Under the pieces are notes generated by a model. It was not told the DNA's origin and made no database searches. It saw only the letters and a program-made list of their open reading frames with translations. This document shows positions 9,447 to 17,022 of a stretch of DNA of 17,500 nucleotides, piece after piece; position 1 is the first letter of the stretch, and every line of letters begins with the position of its first letter. A program made the position numbers and the translations under genes. Origin of the DNA: Theodoxus fluviatilis (Eukaryota > Mollusca > Gastropoda > Cycloneritida > Neritidae); NCBI GenBank assembly GCA_034096865.1, contig JAWQFJ010001153.1, positions 1 through 17,500 on the forward strand, read 5' to 3'.

Positions 9447-9590
9447 GAATGACATTACATCCGTATCTACTATGACACCAGCTGTAATACCAAAGGCAAC
9501 ATCAACATAATATGCACAAATACAGTGAGAGCTGTGGTAATAACAAAGGCCAGAAAGACATGACATCCACAACTACAATGACAGCAGTGG
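9447..9590. repeat. Diverged edge units of the 53-bp satellite
   Basis: Copies such as gacattacatccgtatctac and acatccacaactacaatgac are still recognisable but carry many substitutions. This is the pattern expected at the old, non-homogenised edge of a tandem array. Confidence 0.8.
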
Positions 9591-9832
9591 TAAAACCGAT
9601 GGCAAGAACGACAGCTCCGACGGGACGCCAACGAAGGCAGCAGCAGCTGTAGCGATAACAGCGACAAGAGCAACAAAAGCAACACAACAGCTGCTGCAGC
9701 ACCGTCACTGTCACTATCGCAACAACGACGATACAAACATCGACAGCGATGACACGACGACAAGGACGACTACTCAGGCATCAGAGGCGACGATCATGAC
9801 CACGATGAAAACAATATCGACGAGAGCAGTTT
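9591..9832. other. Cryptically simple ACA/ACG-rich sequence, no gene
   Basis: Purine-skewed sequence rich in acaacg, cgacga and agcagc trinucleotides, probably eroded satellite sequence. Open frames here (Cys/Leu-rich on the minus strand) are compositional. Confidence 0.55.
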
Positions 9833-10182
9833 TGATGACAATGATGACGATGATGATGATGATAATTTCTTGCTCAAATACACGATAATATTTCTTGGGG
9901 ACTTACACCCGCGGTCGTCACTGCGCAGTGCCCAGTACCCGGTTTTACTCCTGGGTAGGAGAGGCAGTGCCCAGTACCCTGTTTTACTCCTGGGTAGGAG
10001 AGGCAGTGCCCAGTACCCGGTTTTACTCCTGGGTAGGAGAAGCAGTGCCCAGTACCCGGTTTTACTCCTGGGTAGGAGAGGCAATGCCAGGCTAAGCAAC
10101 TTGACCAAGGATGCAACTTAAGGATCCGTGCACCAGTTAGCCGCAAGGCGAGCGTCTTACCACTGTGCTACTAGAGCTACAT
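9833..10182 (-). mobile_element. tRNA-derived SINE with ATC tail and internal 39-bp repeat
   Basis: On the minus strand the head reads TAGTAGCACAGTGGTAAGAC, with A-box TAGCACAGTGG at 10170-10160, followed by GCTCGCCTTGCGGC and a B-box-like GGTGCACGGATCC at 10134-10122. Spacing between the boxes is about that of a tRNA gene, and together they form an RNA polymerase III promoter. A body follows, expanded by four 39-bp units, and the element ends in an imperfect ATC repeat tail (9866-9833). The head is not a functional tRNA: no convincing acceptor stem was found. No clear target duplication was identified. Confidence 0.75.
9925..10080. repeat. 39-bp x 4 tandem repeat inside the SINE
   Basis: The units start at 9925, 9964, 10003 and 10042, with a partial unit at 10081, each beginning gcagtgcccagtaccc and ending ctcctgggtaggaga. 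Copies differ by one or two bases. Since 39 is divisible by three, repetitive 13-residue peptides appear in several frames; they are not genes. Confidence 0.95.
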
Positions 10183-10201
10183 TGACGAGAGCTCTTGCGA
10201 A

Positions 10202-10214
10202 CTGGAGTCTAGAT
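10202..10214. repeat. 5' target-site duplication of LINE
   Basis: The sequence ctggagtctagat is repeated perfectly at 12237-12249, bracketing the LINE and its poly(A). Confidence 0.88.
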
Positions 10215-10221
10215 TTTTACG

Positions 10222-11248
10222 GATCATGAATGTGAAATCTTACTGAAGGCAGGAGGCTGTATTGACCCTGAAACCATTGCAGGACTGAATCCATTTTGGA
10301 AAGAAGATTGCAGCCATTGGAATGAGATATTAACAAAATTTGATCAACCATCAACAGTATAACAAATTCTCTCTCACCCTTTGTGGAACAATCCATCTAT
10401 GAGAGATAAATTCTTGTTCAACCTTGCGTGGTACAGCGCCGGCATAAAGTCAGTCAGAGATATCGTCAATGTTAAAGGTCAACCAAAATTATTTTCTGAA
10501 ATAATGTCGCAGTACCAGATTAATGGCAATTTTTTAATTATACAACAGAATAGTGCATAACATTCCGGGGAGATTGAAATATATCCTCGCTTGTAATTGT
10601 AATCAGTCTATGCTAAACATTCCCAGTTCTCCTCCAATTAAGGAAATATTGGAAACCAAAGCAAAGAGAGGCATTACGTTTTTCTATGACACTCTAACAA
10701 AAAACAATGCTTTACCTGCAGGACATGAAAAATGGTCAAGATACCTGTCCGACTACAATCTACCATGGAAGAAGTATCACACATTAAATAAATGGGCTAA
10801 CCCAGACACGCGAACAAGATCATTTCAGTTCAAGCTCTTGCACAGAATCCTACCAACTAATGTATTTCTAAAAGAAATAAGACTAACAAACGACGACAGG
10901 TGCAGCATGTGTAGAAATGAACAAGAGACACTGGAACATATTTTTCTCCTTTGTCCATTTACCAGGATTCTCTGGGACAATATTGAATTGTATATGTCTC
11001 AAAAACTAGACCAAGCTGTCAAATTCACCACTTCCGAAAAACTATTTGGAACTTTGCAGAGAAGTAAAGCAGTAAATCACATATTAACCCTAACTAGAAA
11101 ACATTATTATTGTAAGCAGAAAGATGAAAAACCAAATATTCACGATTTGACCAGATACATAATACATGTAAATCAAATTGAAAAATATAGCGCAAAAATC
11201 AGCCAGACCCTTGAACAGTTTAAAACAAAATGGAACAATTTTATATAA
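10222..11248 (+). pseudogene. LINE ORF2 C-terminal remnant (zf-RVT region), broken
   Basis: Two frames hold consecutive parts of the same protein region. The first runs from 10222 with an in-frame stop at 10360-10362, then continues through PLWNNPSMRDKF, WYSAGIKSVRDI and the QYQINGNF block. The frame then shifts within a T run near 10531-10537 and continues to the stop at 11246-11248. The second part contains FQFKLLHRILPTN, and a zinc-binding CSMCRNEQETLEHIFLLCPF (C-x2-C...H...C) as in the reverse-transcriptase-associated zf-RVT domain of L1/Tx1-type elements. Fingers, palm and endonuclease are missing. With one stop and one frameshift the copy cannot make protein. Confidence 0.88.
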
Positions 11249-12013
11249 TGAATTAATATACTGTACATTACATTGACATTTATTAGAAATGCAACGACAC
11301 AATTCGGCGCTGTAAAATCCTCATCACTTCATCTCGTCCAGCATTCCTAACATTCCTTCTTCACCATCAGATGCCCTTACATTGATAAATTTCGCATACC
11401 TTTCACACACATGCCTTCCCTGTCTATCTTTCTCACTCTCTCTCTCAACAACTTATATCTCCTTCTCTTTCGTTCTTGTTTCGGCTAGAAGGAGATAAAC
11501 CCCACCCCACCCCTTCCCATTCACCCCCGACGTTACCATTCTGTAAACCCGAGTCAGTAGTGACTCTGGCACAGTTCGCAATGAATGCGCAATAGGCTTG
11601 ACCTTACGCATTACAGCCTTGCGCCAAAAATAGTTCGTTCTGATACAATTTCTCTCTCCACTTTTTACAGAAATCATTCAGATGTCAAAACGTGTTTCCA
11701 TTTCAACACAAACATTTTATTGTATCGAATAAACGCTTGTTTGTTGTCTCAACACGAGTAAGTTAAGAGTTTTGTGCGAAATAGTCTTAGAACTACTTTA
11801 ATGGCGTATGTCAGGGAGCACATCGGCTATCCCACAAGCCTCTCGTGTGACCTCCTTTTGCATAAATTGGCTAAAAACCTTCCATCACGTGATGTGAACT
11901 GTGCTAGAGATACTTTTGCCGGTAGGCGAAATCTCTAGTTTACTAGAATGCGACGTTACTACACTCAGTAGACTTCCTTGTTGCTGTTTTTTTTTTCAAT
12001 TGTTTGTTTGAAA

Positions 12014-12033
12014 TGATGATGGTTGATGATGGT

Positions 12034-12115
<82 letters not shown>

Positions 12116-12146
12116 GATGATGATTGAGGATAATGATGATTGATGT
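12014..12146. repeat. (GAT)n microsatellite in the LINE 3' region
   Basis: Imperfect gatgatggtt units lead into about 80 bp of pure GAT (about 12034-12113), then degrade. It lies between the LINE remnant and its poly(A) signal. A minus-strand polyserine frame over it is artefactual. Confidence 0.95.
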
Positions 12147-12236
12147 TGATTAATGAAAACTGCAATGTGTACCTTACCTTTTTTTTCTCTCCTCTGTTTC
12201 TCTTTTTTTGTAAATAAACTTCATTAAAAAAAACAC

Positions 12237-12249
12237 CTGGAGTCTAGAT
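12237..12249. repeat. 3' target-site duplication of LINE
   Basis: A perfect copy of ctggagtctagat found at 10202-10214, placed 3 bp after the LINE A run. Confidence 0.88.
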
Positions 12250-12652
12250 ATTCTGCTTGCCAAGGAAATTGCCTGACAGACACGTTGCTGAAGGGAACTA
12301 AAGAAACGTTTTGTTTATACTTTCAGAAGCCATCTTGAAAACTAAAAAAGTAAGCTAGAGTAAACCAGATTGCACCATGGATATGTATGTCTACACCCAG
12401 TTGGAGATGTTAACCAAAAAACAAAAACAGTCTGTAAATGCTGGATATTTAGATGGCAGACTTTGACAACGAGCTGATCTATCGACATGTACATTACACT
12501 AATGGAGGTGTAATGGGAAAAAACTACACAGGAAAGTCCACAGCTCAGGCAATAGAAATAAACACGTCGGAGTTACTCAGTGGCAGTGTAGAGGCAAGAT
12601 TGTTGACATGGAAAGCTACAGGCAAATAAAGAAGCCGCACAGCTGTACTCAC
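12250..12652. other. Slo2 intron, unique sequence, no gene seen
   Basis: Intron sequence directly after the donor of exon 12724-12653. No coding match, RNA gene or repeat was recognised. Confidence 0.6.
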
Positions 12653-12724
12653 ACGGTGATGTATCCTAGCATCCAGTAGACCAAGGGAAACTGGGCAATG
12701 GTCTCCAGGAACATCTGACTAGGT
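12653..12724 (-). CDS. SLO2: Slo2 exon, RCK2 core (72 nt)
   Basis: This is a short internal exon of one base, 23 codons and two bases. It starts after acceptor attgctgttgccag and ends at GT|GTGAGT. It encodes PSQMFLET-IAQFPLVYWM-LGYIT, matching the Slack stretch that reads roughly [24 protein letters not shown]. It continues the first beta-alpha-beta unit of RCK2. The upstream junction completes a Glu codon (GA|A) and the downstream one a Val codon (GT|C), so both phases agree with the flanking exons. The intron that follows in the transcript is the largest in the window (7450 bp) and carries the satellite, the SINE and the LINE. The His expected in the Slack ion motif is absent. Confidence 0.92.
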
Positions 12725-13334
12725 CTGGCAACAGCAATTGAAAACATACATGAGTAAACTCTGCATTGATAGACGGGAACAACAGTCAAAGCAACCAAAC
12801 TGGTTTGAAAGTGAACAGTTCCATTTCATCGTTGACTCAAAGTGTACTTGTCACAATGTGTTGGTGTTAACAAGGATATTAGCTTATGACTTCTCCTATG
12901 CAGATTGTTATCTTTCCATGCAATGTGTTCTTACATCTGTGCATTTTTCCTCAACATGTCTACTTTCGTACACATGCTTACCAATTTCCAAATGTGTATA
13001 CATCTCTAGTTGGATGTACTTCGGTGCGCTTTCAAACAGCTTTACACGCATTCATGAATATGTGTGTGCTTCATGTATGTGTGTCCAGACACTTTTACAT
13101 GCTGATAACAGACTTAATTGTTTTTTGTTTCTTTCGTAAATGTTGCAAGATTGTATGCCACACTACAGTTATTCAGTGTTGCGCGTTAAAGCATGACTGA
13201 AGGGCAAAACGCCATCCCACATCGCGTCTGCCGATGTTTTACTCGTGTGTATCTTGAGCACGCCCATCTGTTTCACTATCCGTAGTAAACCGTCATGTTA
13301 ATGTATAGACATGCCCATGCCTATCGCTTAAACT
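12725..13334. other. Slo2 intron, AT-rich, no gene seen
   Basis: Intron between exons 14620-14413 and 12724-12653. Plus-strand frames at 12738-13139 and 12886-13200 are rich in Cys, Phe and Ser. They have no recognisable domain and start next to an opposite-strand acceptor, so they are not called. Confidence 0.55.
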
Positions 13335-14210
13335 TTTTGACTCACGTGCGAAGCAAAAGTGAGTCTATGTACTCACCCGTTTCGTCCGTCCGGGCGTCCG
13401 GGCGTCCGGCGTCCGGGCGTCCGGCGTCCGGGCGTCCGGGCGTCCGGGCGTCCGAAAACTTTAACGTTCAAATTTTCTCGGAGACTATTAAGTCTATCAA
13501 TACCAAATGTGGCATGATGGTGTATGATGACAAGACCTCAAAAAACTCACATAGTGACTTGACCTTGCTTCAAGGTCAAGGTCGCAGGGGCCATAAATGT
13601 TGTCTAAAAAACAGCCATTTTTCACATTTTCTCAATTTTCTCTGACGTTTTTGAGATTGGATACCTCACCTATATATGGTATATAGGGCAAAGTAATCCC
13701 TATCTTTTGACACCAGTTTGGCATACCTTGCTTCAAGGTCAAGGTCACAGGAGCTCTTCAAAGTTGGATTGTATACATATTTTGAAGTGACCTTGACCGT
13801 GAACTATGGAAGATAACTGTTTCAAACTTAATAATTATGTGGGGCACATGTTATACTTTCATCATGAGACACATTTGGTCAAATTTCATCAAGGGCAAGG
13901 TCACTTTGACCCTTATGAAATGTGACCAAAATGGAGAAGTGAACCACTAAAAGTGACCATATCTCATGGTAGAAAGTGCCAATAGGCACCATTTTGCTTC
14001 CTATGTCTTGAATTAACAGCTTTGTGTTGCATGACCTTGGATGACCTTGACCTTGGGTCAAGGCCACAGGTATTTTGGTAGGAAAAATGTGTAAAGCATT
14101 TCTTAGTGTATGATGTCATTGCTAGGTGTAGTTGTTTGACCTTGACCTTGAGGGTCACCTGAAGGTGAAGGTCATGTAAAGGTCAAGGTCAAGCATGTGA
14201 GTCGTATGGG
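13335..14210 (+). mobile_element. Non-autonomous dispersed repeat rich in TCAAGGTCA motifs
   Basis: A block of about 870 bp bounded by gactcacgtgc (13339-13349) and its near-inverse gcatgtgagtc (14193-14203, 10 of 11 bases). It contains a short GC-rich minisatellite followed by many tgaccttgacctt and tcaaggtcaaggtca motifs on both strands. It has no coding capacity. Similar CTTGACCTTGA-rich repeats ending ctttgcccatcttg are, as I recall, common in marine mollusc genomes. The class is unknown; inverted termini hint at a DNA-transposon derivative. The boundaries are approximate. Confidence 0.6.
13383..13454. repeat. GC-rich 8/7-bp minisatellite (CGTCCGGG)n
   Basis: About nine tandem copies of cgtccggg, some reduced to cgtccgg, near the 5' end of the dispersed repeat. 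It is a local CpG-dense spot in otherwise AT-rich intron. Confidence 0.93.
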
Positions 14211-14412
14211 CTTTGCCCATCTTGTTTCCAGTTACACGGGCTTGCATGCATGGGAGTGACTGCCTCAACCACCTACGCTTCCTTGTGGACACTTTGGTAT
14301 CGATTGAAGCAGAGCTTTGGCTGCTTAAAGCAAGCCTTGTGAGAGCTGGGAACACAGCACTCTCTCTGACTTGCAAGGCATCAAGCAACCAACTGCACAA
14401 GTGTGGACTCAC
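14211..14412. other. Slo2 intron next to exon donor, no gene
   Basis: Short intron remainder between the dispersed repeat and the donor of exon 14620-14413. Overlapping open frames on both strands have no recognisable content. Confidence 0.5.
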
Positions 14413-14620
14413 TCTTCCTCCAGGAGCAGGATGATGGGTTGCAGCGATTCCTTGTCAATGCAGTTGGATCGCAGCGGGATGATGAAGTTGTAGACCCCAG
14501 AAGATGCCCTCTGTGTAGCCAGCAGCACAAGCTGTTGCTTCCACCGGTTGTTGCTGGCGTTTTTGTAGCGGCAGTGCTGGCAGTGCTGTAAATACATCCA
14601 CAGCTTTTGTAGAGACAGTT
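14413..14620 (-). CDS. SLO2: Slo2 exon, start of RCK2 domain
   Basis: This exon is 208 nt: two bases, 68 codons, two bases. The acceptor is cctgtgtgtctacag and the donor GTGAGT. The start reads L-S-L-Q-K-L-W-M-Y-L-Q with a CQHC pair soon after. A conserved core follows, GVYNFIIPLR, then SLQPIILLLEE. In vertebrate Slack the matching stretch is, from memory, FNFIVPLR...LNPIVLLLD. This is the first beta strand and entry of the RCK2 Rossmann-like fold. The donor interrupts the loop after PIILLL, where Slack carries its proposed sodium-binding Asp; this gene has Glu residues there. The upstream intron is 184 bp and almost wholly CA repeat. Confidence 0.92.
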
Positions 14621-14675
14621 CTGTAGACACACAGGTAGATTTGGTAGTGATGGTAGTGTAGACACTAAGAGAAAT

Positions 14676-14676
<1 letters not shown>

Positions 14677-14709
<33 letters not shown>

Positions 14710-14724
14710 TACTAACGCACAAGC

Positions 14725-14788
<64 letters not shown>
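14677..14788. repeat. (CA)n microsatellite filling a 184-bp intron
   Basis: Two CA tracts (about 14677-14703 and 14728-14788) separated by atatacatactaacgcacaag. They make up most of the intron between exons 14910-14805 and 14620-14413; the transcript reads GU repeats. The right edge is 16 bp from the donor. Confidence 0.93.
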
Positions 14789-14804
14789 CCACAAAGTCAC
14801 TCAC

Positions 14805-14910
14805 CACGCCCCATTCCAGGCAACACAAATCTCGACGCTGAGCCATGATGTGACAAACGGTCCTCCGAGATCCCGTTGCTATGGTTACGGGCAGGGGTCC
14901 AGTCGTCAGC
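14805..14910 (-). CDS. SLO2: Slo2 exon, inter-RCK linker (most upstream exon seen)
   Basis: This exon encodes 35 codons plus one base, starting A-D-D-W-T-P-A-R-N-H and ending V-L-P-G-M-G-R. It is read from acceptor ggtacctacag to donor G|GTGAGT. The sequence is polar, rich in Ser, His and Arg and without hydrophobic segments, as expected for the variable linker between RCK1 and RCK2. I have no direct homology for it. Support comes from strong splice sites, an open frame, and a phase (1 base left over) that fits the AA start of the next exon to complete a Glu codon. The donor sits only 16 bp from a long CA microsatellite. The acceptor could instead belong to a longer or alternative exon, so this is the least certain exon in the model. 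Confidence 0.6.
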
Positions 14911-16080
14911 CTGTAGGTACCAGACACAAGACGTCATTGTGGAAGGAAGAAGAAGGAAGAAGAAGGAAAAAGAGACAAATAAAATAAGACGTAGCAATGC
15001 CTGTCATTTAACATGGTGAATATGGATGGAGGTGATTCCTGTTGGAAAATCCGAGACAGCACTCGTCCGCACGGAAGAACACGTACAAGTACATGTGTAT
15101 TCCTCGCTGGAAAACGTCTGCTCAGCCATGCATGATAAAATATACAGATATTCAGGGTCAATCCTCTTGAACTCTGGATCATAACTTGTAATGATTTTCT
15201 GCGCTCCGTTACTGGAAGTCTCTTTTAAAGTATGATAGATGTCTATTTTTATCATTTATATTTTTGAAAATGAGGAAAGTTCCATATAATACGTTAAAGT
15301 GCATGCATTTTTTAAAGTGGAAAGAAGTTTACCCACGTTTATTCAGAAGAAATTTGAAAATTCTGAGTTGCTCTCAAGTTAAAACGATATTAGGTGACAA
15401 AGACGTAAATTGTGTAAATGTTTGCAAGTGTGGTCAGTTTTAGAAAAGTTCGCAATAAATATAAGAACATGACATGCGTGCACATTCATGCAATCACAAC
15501 ATTCTCCTAGCCAAACATGCACTGAACTGCATCTCACAACTTGACATGCACAAACAAGCTGGCAAGCAATGGATTGCACGTGACCGTGAATAAGAAGATG
15601 AGGCTGCTGTCGCAAAACCAAAATGAGTAAAATCGCTCGTTAATGGCGGTGTAGGTCCATTGTATACGCTACAAAAATGTGTCATTTTCATATCTTAAAA
15701 AATGTACGCGACATTACTGCAAAGGGAAACTTTGTCTATTAGGTAATATATATTCCGAGCGATTTTAAGAAGAAAATCTGCTTGTGCCGAAAGATAAAAC
15801 GTGTTTGTCATCATTGTAATGAATGGAATTTTAACAAACGTTATCAGATCATTAAGAATTCGCTGCATTCAGTAGATATGTGCTTTTGGGGACATTTTAT
15901 GTAAAGTTTCGTTTTTTAATATCGAAAATCTCATTTTAACTTTTCAGTCCTCACCCTTGGCTTCGTTTTCTCGTGCGTTAGTGCCAGACGTATGCTGACA
16001 CTTGTGCGAATATGCAAACGCATGCAGGCTTGGAGACACTGCATGCACGATCTTCGTCAATCTCTGACTGCCTGATTCGA
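14911..16080. other. Upstream Slo2 intron, no further exon recognised
   Basis: AT-rich sequence with a short GAAGGA-rich patch (14940-14975). Minus-strand frames at 14934-15255 and 15379-15691 lack Slo2 similarity and domain features. The next upstream coding exon is expected beyond this stretch or beyond the window. Confidence 0.55.
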
Positions 16081-16083
16081 TCA

Positions 16084-16087
<4 letters not shown>

Positions 16088-16141
<54 letters not shown>
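16088..16141. repeat. (CT)27 microsatellite
   Basis: Uninterrupted CT dinucleotide directly at the 5' edge of a LINE 3' fragment. Confidence 0.95.
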
Positions 16142-16147
<6 letters not shown>

Positions 16148-16590
16148 TATCTCGCAACACTTTCATTCTACCACAACCTAGAATAGACATTTTCAAAGGC
16201 AGTATTACATATTCAGGTGTTATGATATGGAATACACTTCCATTGCACCTTAGGAACAATACTTCCTTGACGTCTTTTAAAGCATCGATACGTGATTATC
16301 TATTCAGATGATCTCACTTCTGTCGCCTGTACATATGACACGTATTGCTTGATCTTAAAGGCTCACTGAGCTGACAGCTGTCAAAGACATATACTAAAAT
16401 CTTTGTCATTGTTGATCATATTCTTCATATATCTTACCAACTGTTGTACATGGATTAGCTACTGTGTATTTTGTGTCTTAATTATCATTTTTTTCATTTC
16501 TTTATGAGCAAGGACAATTTGTAAGAAAGGCAGAAATGCCTAAAATTTCATCCTTGATAAATAAAGAATCAATCAATCAATCAATCAATC

Positions 16591-16595
<5 letters not shown>
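16142..16595 (+). mobile_element. LINE 3' end fragment with (AATC)7 tail
   Basis: A short reading frame ending at 16311 contains FILPQPRIDIFKGSITYSGV, then MIWNTLPLHLR and SLTSFKASIRDYLF before the stop. The pattern F-x-YSG-x-x-(I/L)WN-(S/T)LP...S-x-x-FK is the usual C-terminus of non-LTR retrotransposon reverse transcriptases such as jockey/CR1/RTE-like elements. About 250 bp of 3' untranslated sequence follows, with AATAAA at 16560-16565 and a terminal AATC repeat at 16567-16594, typical of elements with short tandem 3' tails. Everything upstream of the last ~55 residues is lost. This is a different family from the LINE at 10215-12236. Confidence 0.78.
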
Positions 16596-16932
<337 letters not shown>

Positions 16933-16936
16933 CCTC

Positions 16937-17022
16937 TGTGTGTGTGTGTGTGTGTGTGTGCGTACTCGTATGTCTGTGTGTGTGCGCGCGCACGCGCATG
17001 TGTGCATGCATACGTGTGTGCG
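16937..17022. repeat. (TG)n with alternating GC/GT segment
   Basis: TG repeat at 16937-16960 followed by gtgtgcgcgcgcacgcgcat, a purine-pyrimidine alternating segment able to form Z-DNA. Confidence 0.85.

Larger units (their letters stand above)
10215..12236 (+). mobile_element. 5'-truncated L1/Tx1-like LINE insertion with poly(A) and target duplication
   Basis: This is a non-LTR retrotransposon copy reduced to the C-terminal end of ORF2 plus about 990 bp of 3' untranslated sequence. The coding remnant (10222-11248) gives way to a (GAT)n-bearing 3' region, AATAAA at 12213-12218 and an A run at 12226-12233. A perfect 13-bp target duplication flanks it (10202-10214 and 12237-12249). This is a typical product of target-primed reverse transcription. 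It lies antisense to Slo2 in the 7450-bp intron, so its poly(A) signal is not in the Slo2 sense strand. Confidence 0.88.
639..14910 (-). other. SLO2: Partial Slo2 (KCNT-type) sodium-activated K+ channel gene, 7 exons
   Basis: This entry spans the partial gene model. Seven minus-strand exons (14910-14805, 14620-14413, 12724-12653, 5202-5065, 3247-3136, 2146-2042, 722-639) join in compatible phases to 825 nt, or 275 codons, with no stop. Introns are 184, 1688, 7450, 1817, 989 and 1319 bp, all GT-AG. The protein matches the second RCK (regulator of K+ conductance) domain of Slo2 channels, recognised from memory by [43 protein letters not shown] and VRLLLGIDAEQGSGHL. Slo2 channels are tetrameric plasma-membrane K+ channels, and the cytosolic RCK ring gates the pore in response to ions. 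Transmembrane, pore and RCK1 exons must lie beyond 17500, and the C-terminal exons before 1. BK (Slo1) also has RCK2, but its matching segment reads roughly PFACGTAFAVSVLDSLM, a poorer fit. Confidence 0.93.

Noticed and set aside
8848..9763. Cys-rich minus-strand ORFs resembling secreted peptides
   Set aside because: The frames arise from satellite and ACA-rich sequence; no signal peptide or cleavage pattern is consistent, and the 53-bp unit breaks the frame.
9794..10146. Repeat-protein-like ORFs with a 13-residue period
   Set aside because: Both strands and several frames are open because the 39-bp SINE repeat is divisible by three.
10122..10170. A functional tRNA gene
   Set aside because: Box A and a degenerate box B are present, but no complete cloverleaf or acceptor stem is found; it fits a SINE head better.
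12738..13200. 133- and 104-codon plus-strand ORFs
   Set aside because: They start within the intron beside an opposite-strand acceptor, overlap each other in different frames and lack recognisable features.
14155..14412. Extension of the Slo2 exon past the donor at 14412
   Set aside because: In the true frame the next codon after the donor is a stop (TGA), and the GTGAGT donor joins in phase with the conserved exon at 12724.
14934..15691. Additional Slo2 exons upstream
   Set aside because: The minus-strand frames have no Slo2-like residues and no phase-consistent splice sites that I could identify.
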